Below, in pieces: positions 1 through 8,489 of a stretch of 64,000 nt of DNA. The DNA comes from Kordia jejudonensis (GTDB lineage: Bacteria; Bacteroidota; Bacteroidia; Flavobacteriales; Flavobacteriaceae), in the NCBI RefSeq assembly GCF_001005315.1, contig NZ_LBMG01000030.1, positions 1 to 64,000 on the forward strand. Direction: 5' to 3'. The position numbers and the translations under genes are program-made. The notes below the pieces were generated by a model. That model searched no databases. It saw only the letters and a program-made list of their open reading frames with translations, and was not told where the DNA came from. Position 1 is the first letter of the stretch. Each line of letters begins with the position of its first letter.

Positions 1-463
1 TCAGGGACGTACAACTTTTACATTTAAAATTCAGCATTTATAATTTAAAATTCCCAAACGTCACTTCGAGTGATTTTGTGAAATAAAATAGTATTGAGAA
101 GTACTTAAAAACGTATTTTTTTCCACTGTCATTCCACACCTTGTACTCAACTTGATTCGTTATTGATGCGGAATCTGTCTTACAATCAAAATATAGATTA
201 CTTTTTTGCTGAATCAAGTTCAGTACAGATCGCAGGAATGGCAAAATCTATATGAGAATACGCCTAAAAATCAAAAAGCGAAGCAAATCTAACGCTCTAA
301 ATCAGTCTAAAACCCATTTGTCCAACGCTTAGGAACTTTTGTCCATTTTCTGGCATGTCTTTCCGCCGCATCTTTGTACTGTTCAAATGAAGCAACGCAT
401 TTCATAAGCTTTTAAAAAGTAAAGTTGCCATTTTTAATTTAGTTATAAACAAAACCAGATAGT
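1..463. other. Intergenic region with dispersed repeat DNA
   Basis: I see no convincing gene here. Positions 122-240 hold a composite of short dispersed palindromic pieces (TGTCATTCC, TGCGGAATC, TGAATCAAGTTCAG, GCAGGAATGGC). The same pieces recur in the same order near 56,675-56,755. A minus-strand reading frame across it (38-244) follows the repeat and has no features of a protein. The stretch 330-463 is the likely promoter and leader region of the next gene, with CATCTTTG near 370 as a one-mismatch match to the Bacteroidota -7 element. Confidence 0.6.
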
Positions 464-562
464 ATGAAAGACACACAAATAACTACATGCCCAAATTGTT
501 GGGGATATCAAGAATACGACGAGCAATATCCAGATAGACAAATCTGTGAATGCAAAAATTAA
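464..562 (+). CDS. Small Cys-rich (zinc-ribbon-like) protein, 32 aa
   Basis: This is a 32-codon gene starting at ATG 464 and ending at TAA 560-562. The product has a CPNCWG knuckle at residues 9-14 and a second CxC pair near the C-terminus (Cys28 and Cys30). These four cysteines could bind one metal ion. It lies 23 bp before the carboxymuconolactone decarboxylase gene and is probably transcribed with it. The function is unknown. The CPNCW pattern, the position and the absence of any other gene in the leader support it being real, but its length makes chance possible. Codon use is AT-rich like its neighbours. Confidence 0.55.
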   Translation: MKDTQITTCPNCWGYQEYDEQYPDRQICECKN

Positions 563-585
563 AAACAAACAAAAAAACAGAAATT

Positions 586-1146
586 ATGAGTACACGAATT
601 GAAACATTAAACCCAGAAACAACAACAGGAACTTCTAAAGAATTATTTAACGCAGTTCAGAAAAAATTAGGCTTTATTCCAAACTTGATCAAAGTATTTG
701 GAAATTCTCCAGCAACCTTGAAATCGTATTTAAGTTTAGGCGAATTGACCGCAAGTGGAAACTTTAGCAACAAATTTAGAGAGCAATTAGCCTTAGCAAT
801 CGCAGAAGAAAATTCTTGTAATTACTGTTTGTCAGCACATACGGCAATCGGAAAAATGAACGGATTGACAGAAGAACAAACAGAAGCAAGCAGACAAGGA
901 TTGGCAACTGACGCTAAAGTACAAGCTGGATTGCAATTTGCGCAAAGCGTAACTAAAAATAGAGGACAGGTTTCAGGTTCAGAAATTGCAGCCGTAAAAG
1001 CAGCAGGATATAATGATGGAGATGTTTTAGAAATTGTCTTAAATGTAGTTTCAAATACATTGACAAACTACGTAAACCACATTGCAGAAACAGAAATTGA
1101 TTTCCCAAAGGTTGAAGCTGGACAGTTTGCTGCTGTAGCAGAATAA
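586..1146 (+). CDS. Carboxymuconolactone decarboxylase / AhpD-like protein
   Basis: This 186-residue cytoplasmic protein belongs to the carboxymuconolactone decarboxylase/AhpD family. The signature is at Cys78-x-x-Cys81-x3-His85, preceded by the glutamates of AIAEENS. That is the active-site layout of AhpD-type alkylhydroperoxidases, in which the cysteine pair cycles between thiol and disulfide. Length and a single CMD domain fit peroxidase-like members. I place the start at ATG 586 (MSTRIETLNP). An upstream in-frame ATG at 550 lies inside the preceding small gene and would add an uncharacteristic Lys-rich extension. The cupredoxin-like gene follows 171 bp downstream. A role in peroxide defence or redox homeostasis is inferred; the substrate cannot be read from sequence. 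Confidence 0.85.
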   Translation: MSTRIETLNPETTTGTSKELFNAVQKKLGFIPNLIKVFGNSPATLKSYLSLGELTASGNFSNKFREQLALAIAEENSCNYCLSAHTAIGKMNGLTEEQTEASRQGLATDAKVQAGLQFAQSVTKNRGQVSGSEIAAVKAAGYNDGDVLEIVLNVVSNTLTNYVNHIAETEIDFPKVEAGQFAAVAE

Positions 1147-1147
1147 C

Positions 1148-1172
1148 ATTTCGACTGCGCTCAATGTGACAA
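1148..1172. repeat. Dispersed TCGACTGCGCTCAA repeat
   Basis: The sequence TTTCGACTGCGCTCAATGTGAC follows the stop codon of the preceding gene. Its reverse complement recurs in other gaps of this window (32,628, 56,592 and 57,777) as the GAGCGCAGTCGAG element. It is a short intergenic repeat without coding capacity. Confidence 0.65.
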
Positions 1173-1317
1173 GAATTTAATATAAAAATAAGAATAGCAT
1201 GAATTTCCTGAGTTTTAGGAATAGAATTCAGGAATTCATTTCAACTTATATAATCACAAATACATACAATTATCAAAAGATCTTGAACTAAATTCAGGAG
1301 TATTAAAAATAAAAACA

Positions 1318-1698
1318 ATGAAAAAATTAATCGCAATTTTAGTACTATTCGTAGGATTTTCAATCACTACACAAGCACAAAACAACATGATGAAGACAAC
1401 TGCTAAAACCGTTTCTTTAGAACAAACAAAGGGAGAATTCACGCAAAAATCTATTACACTTTCAGAAGGAACTTATGTTTTTGAAATCGCAAATACAGAC
1501 GTTGGACACGATGTAGGTTTTGTATTAGCGCCCAAAGGAAAAACGGACGCTGCAAACCATATAAAAAGTGCTTATGTCACAGAAGTTGTAAAAAATAATA
1601 CCAAAGGACATTCCAAAGAAGTAACGCTTACAAAAGGTACATATGTATACTTTTGCCCCCTAAATCCAACACCGCAATATACGTTGGTAGTAGAGTAA
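1318..1698 (+). CDS. Secreted cupredoxin-like protein
   Basis: The product is 126 residues with a signal peptide ending near residue 20 (SITTQA/Q), so it is periplasmic or exported. The rest reads as a small Greek-key beta fold of the cupredoxin type, with His64 in the GHDVGF strand and Cys113 in YFCPLNPTPQY. Those are the places of the N-terminal His and the Cys ligand of blue copper proteins. The second His and the Met ligand expected after the Cys are replaced by Asn, Pro and Gln, so type I copper binding is doubtful. A clear terminator follows 30 bp after the stop. It may be co-expressed with the AhpD-like gene upstream. The assignment rests on fold motifs. Confidence 0.7.
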   Translation: MKKLIAILVLFVGFSITTQAQNNMMKTTAKTVSLEQTKGEFTQKSITLSEGTYVFEIANTDVGHDVGFVLAPKGKTDAANHIKSAYVTEVVKNNTKGHSKEVTLTKGTYVYFCPLNPTPQYTLVVE

Positions 1699-1727
1699 TG
1701 ACTACTTTTTTTTCATGATTGATAGTG

Positions 1728-1756
1728 AAAAAGCACGCTTTTCGGCGTGCTTTTTT
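1728..1756 (+). terminator. Rho-independent terminator
   Basis: AAAAAGCACGC (1728-1738) pairs perfectly with GCGTGCTTTTT (1745-1755) around a 6-nt loop and ends in a T run. It terminates the cupredoxin-like gene. The A run on the other side lets it work for the minus-strand gene at 1783 as well. Confidence 0.9.
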
Positions 1757-1782
1757 ATATTTGGGGAAACACAAACTAACTA

Positions 1783-2547
1783 TTATTCGTAAAAATATTG
1801 TGTAGACGTTACAGGAAGGTTATTGCCTTCTTCATATCCTAAAGAACTTACTGGATAATCGTTGGCGTTGTACACATATTCTAATCGTGTTTCACCGTTA
1901 TATAACGCAACAGGATTATTTGTAGCACCTTCTCCAGGCTCACCTAAAAGTTGAAAGATAAAAGCCAGATGTATATTTTTTAATGTTCCGTTTTTGGTAT
2001 CATATAAAAATACTTCTTCGTCACCATAATCTACAGAAAATCTTTTTGTCCAATTTCCATTAGAAAAAGTATCAATGCTTTCACTAATGTAAACATTTTG
2101 TGTTGAATGAGTTCCTCTGTATGATTTTGTGCTAATTTGATTATTAGGTAAATATGTAAGCACATGTCTGGTAGCTGAATCAACATTTCCTAAAACATAG
2201 TATATTGTATATTCTGTTAAAATATTATCGGCGCCATATGTTATCGTAGTATACGTTTCTTGAATATTTCCGATGTATGCGTCTATTCGTACCAACAGTT
2301 CATTTTCATAAGTATAGGTTACGTTAAAAGTATCTGATTCATTGTAACCTATAAGTTTATTTCCATTATATAAGTAATTAATAATATAATCATCGCCACT
2401 ATCATCTTGTGTTACGGTTCTCTTAAGAAGTAGTTCTGTAGAAGGATCAACAGGATCATTCATATCTTCTTCATTGTTGCTGTCTGAGGTGCATGAAAGA
2501 AAAAAAGCAATAAGAATGATTGTACATATTTGTGTTATTTTTTTCAT
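1783..2547 (-). CDS. Hypothetical lipoprotein with YD-like strands
   Basis: This 254-residue lipoprotein has a signal peptide with lipobox FLSC (Cys19). It is followed by an acidic linker (SDSNNEEDMNDPVDP) and a body of short Tyr-rich beta strands (ITYGADN, YTYENELL, LEYVYNANDYPV). These resemble the YD-like or DUF4595-type repeats found in Bacteroidota surface lipoproteins. The function is unknown. The first 45 bp after the lipobox region are identical at DNA level to those of the next gene (2594-3544), although the mature domains are unrelated. The acidic linker after the Cys could act as a lipoprotein export signal to the cell surface, which is an inference from known Bacteroidota signals. 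Confidence 0.75.
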   Translation of the reverse strand: MKKITQICTIILIAFFLSCTSDSNNEEDMNDPVDPSTELLLKRTVTQDDSGDDYIINYLYNGNKLIGYNESDTFNVTYTYENELLVRIDAYIGNIQETYTTITYGADNILTEYTIYYVLGNVDSATRHVLTYLPNNQISTKSYRGTHSTQNVYISESIDTFSNGNWTKRFSVDYGDEEVFLYDTKNGTLKNIHLAFIFQLLGEPGEGATNNPVALYNGETRLEYVYNANDYPVSSLGYEEGNNLPVTSTQYFYE

Positions 2548-2593
2548 TTTATGGTGTGTATTAAATGATATGTCTAAATCGTAGTAATTGTAT

Positions 2594-3544
2594 TTATTGA
2601 GTTACTCCGTATAGTAACGAAAGAGAATATCCATTAGCTGTAGCAAATGGAAACGGTTTTGATGTTACACTACCATCTAAAACATTTACGGCGTCAATTC
2701 CTGTGTCATTTGCGTAGATAATTTTCTTTTCTGCAACATTGTAAACAGCAGTTTCAGGGTAAAAGCCTTCGCCAGAAACTGAAAATGAGTTTAATAATGT
2801 ATTTGAGTCATAATTATATTCAGCAAGGATGAAGTCATCATTGGTATCTAAAACTAATACGTAAAATTTATTTTCTATATGATCGTAGTGTAATGAAAGC
2901 ACATAACCATCTGTGGCATCAAATGGAAATGATCTTGACGTAATACTACCATTTAATACATTTACAGCATTGATTCCGGTATCTGTTGCATATAAAATTC
3001 TTTTATTAGTACTATCGTATACGGTAGATTCTTCAAAAGCACCATCGTCTGAAATTGAAAATGTATTTGATAAAGTATTGTTATCAAAGTCATATTCACT
3101 AACCATAAAATTATCATCACTATCAGAAATTAGTGCATATATTTTTGTGTTTGAAGTATCATAATGAAGCGCCAATCCATATCCATTTGCAGCGTTAAAC
3201 GGAAATGGTTTTGATGTTATAGCACCATTTATAACATTTACGGTACTAATTCCAGTATCTGTTGCATACATAATTCTATTATTGGCAGCGTCATAAACGG
3301 TAGTTTCTTCATAAAATCCTTCACTATTTAAAGGGAAAATATTTGAGAGTACATTCGTGTCATGATTATAATTTGCTACGCTTGCGTTATCATTTGTATC
3401 TAATATCAACGCAAAAATACGTGCCTCCGACATGCCAGTTATAGGATCTACGGGATCATTCATATCTTCTTCATTGTTGCTGTCTGAGGTGCATGAAGAA
3501 CAAAAAATAGCAAGCATCGCTAAAAGTAATACAGGTTTTCTCAT
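2594..3544 (-). CDS. Lipoprotein with three ~90-residue propeller-like repeats
   Basis: This 316-residue lipoprotein (lipobox SSC, Cys18) shares its acidic linker with the neighbour downstream. The mature part is three tandem repeats of about 90 residues. Each runs [R/K]IYAL-x-DxDDN, then a TVYD/AVYN strand, then IxYAxDTGI-x-x-VNVxxGxxTSxxFPF and L-x-LHYD. The regular strand pattern suggests a beta-propeller or beta-solenoid and the repeats are still close in sequence, so duplication was recent. No catalytic motif is visible. A promoter with a good -7 element lies 26 bp upstream. A surface binding role is inferred only from architecture. Confidence 0.75.
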   Translation of the reverse strand: MRKPVLLLAMLAIFCSSCTSDSNNEEDMNDPVDPITGMSEARIFALILDTNDNASVANYNHDTNVLSNIFPLNSEGFYEETTVYDAANNRIMYATDTGISTVNVINGAITSKPFPFNAANGYGLALHYDTSNTKIYALISDSDDNFMVSEYDFDNNTLSNTFSISDDGAFEESTVYDSTNKRILYATDTGINAVNVLNGSITSRSFPFDATDGYVLSLHYDHIENKFYVLVLDTNDDFILAEYNYDSNTLLNSFSVSGEGFYPETAVYNVAEKKIIYANDTGIDAVNVLDGSVTSKPFPFATANGYSLSLLYGVTQ

Positions 3545-3569
3545 TGTAAATTTGTGTTCGTTTTTTTGG

Positions 3570-3602
3570 CAAATATATATGCGGAATCGTTCGCAACATC
3601 AA
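3570..3602 (-). promoter_or_regulatory. Bacteroidota-type promoter for the repeat lipoprotein
   Basis: On the minus strand TATATTTG (3577-3570) matches the -7 consensus TAnnTTTG exactly. A TTG at 3602-3600 lies 22 nt upstream as the -33 element. The ATG of the downstream gene is 26 nt away, at 3544. Confidence 0.6.
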
Positions 3603-3655
3603 TATCGACAATGCAAAGGGACGAATGGAGCTAAAAAAGTGAAGAATGGAATTCG

Positions 3656-6232
3656 TTACTTGAGAAGTATTTTGTGAACTTCTTTTTGATACGTCTTTCC
3701 TATAGGGATCGAAAGCTCGTTGATCGTTACAGATGTATAGTTATGCGCGCTTATTTTATCAAGTCGAACCAAATACGAACGATGAATTTGCAAGTAATTT
3801 ATTTTATCAGGCAACATTTTGTGAAAAGATTTTATCGTATCACGTGTTACAAATGATTTTTCGTTGGTAAAGATTTCAATATAGTTTCCTGACGATTGTA
3901 CATATAAAATAGCATCACTAAACAGTTTTACATGTTTTCCATCGCTTTTAATAGTAATAACAAGCTTCTCTGTTTTTATTTTATTGAAAACGGACATGAG
4001 CAAACCTCTAACAATATCTTTATTATAAGTTAACACACGAATTTTAAAGAATGTATAAATTAAAAAACCAACGGCAATTGCCATGAGCAATTTAAACCAC
4101 CAAGTTGTCCAAAATGCAGGTGTAATCTGAATGGGAAGTATCAGTTGATTAGCCGTATTCCACGCATTAGAACCTTCGCGTGCTTGAATGATAAAATTTG
4201 TATTGATGGCAGGAACATTATTCAATCGGATTTCGCGATTTTTGGTATAAATCCAATCCTGATTTTCAAATTTATAACGGTATGCTAAGTTCGCACTGTT
4301 GTTGAAAGCAATGCAATTGTACCGAATAAAAATTGCGTTTTCATCGTATGAGAGTTGTTTTAAATCATGTTTGGAGCGTTCTTCATTGTTAACGGTAATT
4401 TCTTCAAGTGTAAAGAATGGTAACTTGTTTTTATGAACGTTGGTACTCTTTTTTGTAGGATAGGAATACAATCCTTTTTTTGTCCCAATCCAAAGTGTAT
4501 CTCGTATTATTTGAACGTCATTGACTTCGATGCCCAAATCTTCCGCATGTGATAATCCTGAAATGGCAACAATACTATCATTGGCAATTTCAATTTTATT
4601 TACACCAACATTAGAACATGCCCAAACTACGGAATCATTTTCCACCAAAAGTTCGGTAATCTGATTGCTATACAAGCCATTTTTATCAGTAACTTCAAGA
4701 ATCGGTTTGTAATTTTTAAAAAATACGACGCCTTTTTCTGCGGTTGCAATTACAAAGTCATCCTGAAAACGGTCAATATCATTAACACGACCTTCATACA
4801 AACTTGATGAGGCAGTTGCGTCAACATAAAGTCCATCATTTTTTCCAACAAGCAGTTTGTCTTCAAACAATTGCAAATCAAAAGTCATGCGCACTTTTAA
4901 AATATTAGATTGCTCAATAATTGAAGGTGTAATTTTATTTTCTGTCATTCTATACACAAACGGATTGCCTCCAAAAATATATAACGAATCGTGCACGTCA
5001 TCCGAAAAACCACGCACATATTCTTGCTTTATAAACTTCTTGCCAAACAGTGTGTACGTACTATTGTTATTGTTAAAAATGACATCTTCAATGATATTAT
5101 TTGCCGAAAGCGATATGGGAAGATTACTGCCTGAATTGTACACAGAAACAAGCGAATCACCTTTGCGTTGAAAAATATGACCATCAAATGTTCCTACATA
5201 CAATGTATTTTGTTTTGTGACTAATGAGTGAATATGATTTGCAGGACTGGTTTTATGAAAAGTTAAGTTTGGATTTTTACAATAATACACACCAGAAGTT
5301 AATGACGTTGCCCATAACGATTGCTGATGATCAATTAAAAGAGAACTAATTGATTCTTTCCCTAAAAAGTGCTTGACAAAATTTCCGTTTTCATCAAACA
5401 CATCTACACCAGCGCCAATGTAACTTACCCAAAATTGATTGTCGTAAAATTGACCAATATTTAGAATTCGATTTTTGTGAAACTTCTTTTCGAAAATTTT
5501 ACCGTTTTTATAAAGAAACAAAGAATCTTTCTCACCAATGACACTTAGTTCATCATTAATTTTTGCAGCACTAAAACGTACAGTATTAAAACTTTTAACT
5601 CTTATATATTCATGATTTTTTAAAGAAAGTGTATCGTGTTTTGTGCCTTTATACGCTTTTACAACACCTTTTGGAGACGCATAAAAGTGAATGTAATTGG
5701 TTTGTTTTGAAATTTCAATTTTTTCCTGTGGAGCAACCGTTCCGTCACGATCAATTTCAATTTTTCTCAACATGGTCATTCCTGCAAATAAGGATTGATC
5801 CGGATAAACTATAAAATTATTAAAATTGGTATTGCTTGATTCCATCTTTAACGAAGCCGCTTTGATGTTGTCATTATATAGATATGGCTGAAACGTAACG
5901 GAATTGGTATTCATCAAAACCAGTTGATTGCTCAAACTTGAAATCCACACCAAACTGTCAGATACTTTGTGAAAATTCATCAAGGTATTATCAAGCAAAC
6001 CATCTTTGGTAGAAAAATTTTGAAATGAATAACTATCGTACATCGACAATCCACGATCGGTTAAAAACCAAATTTTACCTTTCGCATCCTGAAAACAATT
6101 GTATACTTCCGAACTCGGTAATCCTTGTTGTGTGTCAAAGTTTTTAAACACATATTCTTGTGAAAAACCTATAGAAAAAAACGCTAAGTAAAACAGGATT
6201 ATTAAATATGTAGCGCGTTGTCTTGACTTCAT
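3656..6232 (-). CDS. Membrane one-component regulator: propeller, Y_Y_Y, TM, LytTR
   Basis: This 858-residue protein has a signal peptide (about 1-24). A long periplasmic region follows with the WF-x-T-x-x-GL and IWxGTKKGLY motifs of the two-component regulator propeller family (about 25-640). Next come a Y_Y_Y domain (about 650-705; YRYKFENQDW), one membrane helix (about 712-731) and a C-terminal LytTR DNA-binding domain (about 757-858; LQIHRSYLV). It has no kinase or receiver domain, so a periplasmic signal would pass straight to a membrane-tethered DNA-binding domain. This differs from hybrid two-component systems, which add HisKA, ATPase and receiver domains. No operon partner is evident. 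Its target might be the divergent or adjacent secreted-protein genes, but this cannot be read from sequence. Confidence 0.85.
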   Translation of the reverse strand: MKSRQRATYLIILFYLAFFSIGFSQEYVFKNFDTQQGLPSSEVYNCFQDAKGKIWFLTDRGLSMYDSYSFQNFSTKDGLLDNTLMNFHKVSDSLVWISSLSNQLVLMNTNSVTFQPYLYNDNIKAASLKMESSNTNFNNFIVYPDQSLFAGMTMLRKIEIDRDGTVAPQEKIEISKQTNYIHFYASPKGVVKAYKGTKHDTLSLKNHEYIRVKSFNTVRFSAAKINDELSVIGEKDSLFLYKNGKIFEKKFHKNRILNIGQFYDNQFWVSYIGAGVDVFDENGNFVKHFLGKESISSLLIDHQQSLWATSLTSGVYYCKNPNLTFHKTSPANHIHSLVTKQNTLYVGTFDGHIFQRKGDSLVSVYNSGSNLPISLSANNIIEDVIFNNNNSTYTLFGKKFIKQEYVRGFSDDVHDSLYIFGGNPFVYRMTENKITPSIIEQSNILKVRMTFDLQLFEDKLLVGKNDGLYVDATASSSLYEGRVNDIDRFQDDFVIATAEKGVVFFKNYKPILEVTDKNGLYSNQITELLVENDSVVWACSNVGVNKIEIANDSIVAISGLSHAEDLGIEVNDVQIIRDTLWIGTKKGLYSYPTKKSTNVHKNKLPFFTLEEITVNNEERSKHDLKQLSYDENAIFIRYNCIAFNNSANLAYRYKFENQDWIYTKNREIRLNNVPAINTNFIIQAREGSNAWNTANQLILPIQITPAFWTTWWFKLLMAIAVGFLIYTFFKIRVLTYNKDIVRGLLMSVFNKIKTEKLVITIKSDGKHVKLFSDAILYVQSSGNYIEIFTNEKSFVTRDTIKSFHKMLPDKINYLQIHRSYLVRLDKISAHNYTSVTINELSIPIGKTYQKEVHKILLK

Positions 6233-6270
6233 AAAAGAAATTACCAGTTGATTGATTGACTATAAATATA

Positions 6271-6323
6271 AAACTAAAAAACTTGTAACTATAGTAAGTT
6301 TATCACTAAAAGTTACAAGTTTT
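6271..6323 (-). terminator. Terminator downstream of the M43 protease gene
   Basis: AAACTTGTAACT (6279-6290) pairs perfectly over 12 bp with AGTTACAAGTTT (6311-6322) around a 20-nt loop. The minus strand then runs into T-rich sequence. It lies 20 bp past the stop of the minus-strand gene ending at 6343. Confidence 0.75.
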
Positions 6324-6342
6324 AACGTGTATGTAGTTGTTA

Positions 6343-8364
6343 TTATAGTTTAATCAGCTTTTTGGTTGCCTTTTCTCCTTTGTTAGATTGGATGTTTACG
6401 AAATACACGCCACTTGCCAAATCGTCAATAGCAACAGTATTTTGAACTTGATTTTTCAATGTTACTGTTTTAACAGCCTTCCCATTTATATCAACAATAG
6501 CAATACTTTCTAGCACAGTTCCACTAGTAGAAGCAATCGTAATTTCGTTCTGAGCAGGATTTGGATACATAGAAATCAATGAGCTCAAATTTGGAAATTC
6601 TTGAGTAGCTAACACGGAGTTTTCATAGATTTTTACATTTCTATAAAACGAAGTTCCGTCGTTATAACTTCCGCCACCAGGGTAATTATCACCAGAAGTC
6701 CATGTTTCATTAAACAAATCGTTGTCTGCTGAAAAGAATAAATACTGTGCATTTCCTGTATACAATTGTCCAATTGGAATGGTGTAATGTTTGTACGTAT
6801 AGCGCTCTCCGTCAGTATACGTATTAAAATCAAGCGTATATGCAGCATTTGGCGGAATTGGTTGAAAACCGTATAACTTGTATGCAAGTTCTGGATCAAG
6901 TGTTAAATCGTTGTCAATTCCGATAAGATGTAATTCGCCGTCAATTGTACTCATAAAATCAAATTCAAGAACGGTATCTGCCGTAATTGTATAATTAATC
7001 TCAACAGCTTTCCATGCATTAACCGATAAATGTAAAGTAGCTCCATTATCGTACACGGTTGACACTCCATTATCTTGTGCTGCATCATAGCTCAAAATTG
7101 TTTCTGTACTAAAATCAATAATAGGAATCAACGTATCGCACGCGTCATTTTGGTTTGGATTTAAGTCTAAATTTACATCAGGATATCCATTACACATATC
7201 AAGACTATCGCAAACGCCATCGCCATCACTATCGTTATTTGGATCATTTGGACAGTCGTCACACGCATCAGGAATATTGTCTAAATCGGTGTCTAATCCA
7301 GAAGTACAGCCATATAAAGTTGTCAGTACATTGTCAACAGACCATAAGTTATTTCGATCGGCAACGGTAGAATTTAATGCCGCTTCCATACGCACTTTTT
7401 GTCCTTGTGTAAACATAGCATAGGTTGCGCCTGTATAATCCATCATGTTGGTCAAATTGTCTACGGTTCCACAATTTGTAACACTTCCAGGACCAAGATA
7501 ATCGTCTAAATCTCTAATGGTATTCCCTAATGTATTTGGTGTATCGGTTACGCTATCATCTTGGTTACAATATATACTGTTTCCGTTTCCACCTGCATTT
7601 GCCCAAATGTGATACACGTTGAGCCAATGTCCAACTTCATGTGATAAATTATGATACCAAGTTTGCCACATTTCGTCATGTTCTCCAAAAGCCCAAGCAG
7701 ACATCACATGTCCGTCTAAATAGGCAAGTGAAGGACCATCTACACTTGGTGGAAATGTTGCAAAACCAGACGTTCCGCTTCCATCAATTGCTTGACGCAC
7801 TACGTAAATATTGAAATAATTTTCACGTGGCCAATGGTATATTTGTCGCATGTTAGGATTGTTTCCACGTAAGGTGTAAAAAGCATCAACTTGTCTGTCG
7901 ATTCCGTTTGTTGGATTTCCTTGCGGATCAAACTTTGCTAGAACAAATCGTAATTTTTTAGTATCAAAAGCACCTCGGACAGGTAAAAAGCTAGGATCAA
8001 TATTAGGATCAAAAGCGGAATTTCCTGCAAAGAAAATATTCAATGATTCTATCGCTCTTTCTACAGCTGCATCAGAAATATTTTCGACACCATTATTATG
8101 GATAATATGAACAACCACAGGAATAATATAATCGGTTCCGATGGTTAACCCTTCAACACCTGTAAAATCTTCGCCCATTGATGGACTTGCTTGAAAGTTT
8201 TCCGTAAAACGTTCCAAATCTCCAAAAGCTTGATTGTTTTCAGGACGCGCTTCAGGATGTGCTGCAAACAATTGTTGTTGTACAATTTCTTGTCCGCAAT
8301 GTTGTTGACCAAAAGATAAAAAGGCAATACAAAAAAAGGTAAGGAATAGTAATTTTTTTTTCAT
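6343..8364 (-). CDS. Secreted M43-family zinc metalloprotease with T9SS sorting domain
   Basis: This 673-residue exported protease has a signal peptide about 1-20. The catalytic motif HEVGHWLNVYH is at 242-252 (His242, Glu243, His246, His252), with a Met-turn region MMDY near 307-310. This identifies a metzincin of the M43 (cytophagalysin/pappalysin) family. Positions about 355-410 carry Asp-rich thrombospondin type 3-like calcium motifs (DSDGDGVCD). A carbohydrate- or cell-binding-like beta domain follows. The last about 80 residues are a type A T9SS sorting domain (YPNPAQNEI, GVYFVNI, KKLIKL). It is therefore expected to be secreted or surface-attached through the type IX system and to degrade protein. 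It is a monocistronic unit with its own terminator. Confidence 0.93.
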   Translation of the reverse strand: MKKKLLFLTFFCIAFLSFGQQHCGQEIVQQQLFAAHPEARPENNQAFGDLERFTENFQASPSMGEDFTGVEGLTIGTDYIIPVVVHIIHNNGVENISDAAVERAIESLNIFFAGNSAFDPNIDPSFLPVRGAFDTKKLRFVLAKFDPQGNPTNGIDRQVDAFYTLRGNNPNMRQIYHWPRENYFNIYVVRQAIDGSGTSGFATFPPSVDGPSLAYLDGHVMSAWAFGEHDEMWQTWYHNLSHEVGHWLNVYHIWANAGGNGNSIYCNQDDSVTDTPNTLGNTIRDLDDYLGPGSVTNCGTVDNLTNMMDYTGATYAMFTQGQKVRMEAALNSTVADRNNLWSVDNVLTTLYGCTSGLDTDLDNIPDACDDCPNDPNNDSDGDGVCDSLDMCNGYPDVNLDLNPNQNDACDTLIPIIDFSTETILSYDAAQDNGVSTVYDNGATLHLSVNAWKAVEINYTITADTVLEFDFMSTIDGELHLIGIDNDLTLDPELAYKLYGFQPIPPNAAYTLDFNTYTDGERYTYKHYTIPIGQLYTGNAQYLFFSADNDLFNETWTSGDNYPGGGSYNDGTSFYRNVKIYENSVLATQEFPNLSSLISMYPNPAQNEITIASTSGTVLESIAIVDINGKAVKTVTLKNQVQNTVAIDDLASGVYFVNIQSNKGEKATKKLIKL

Positions 8365-8489
8365 AGTTGGTAAAAAGTTAATTCTAACAAAAATAACTCT
8401 TTTTTCGTAATAATTACCTGTTAATGTTCACAGAATCTATTGGTTAGCGTTCAAATAGTATTGCGTATTGAGAAGTTAGTATTGAGTTG

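Noticed and set aside
38-244. 68-codon minus-strand reading frame
   Set aside because: It follows dispersed repeat DNA, has no start signal or domain, and its pieces recur in other gaps.
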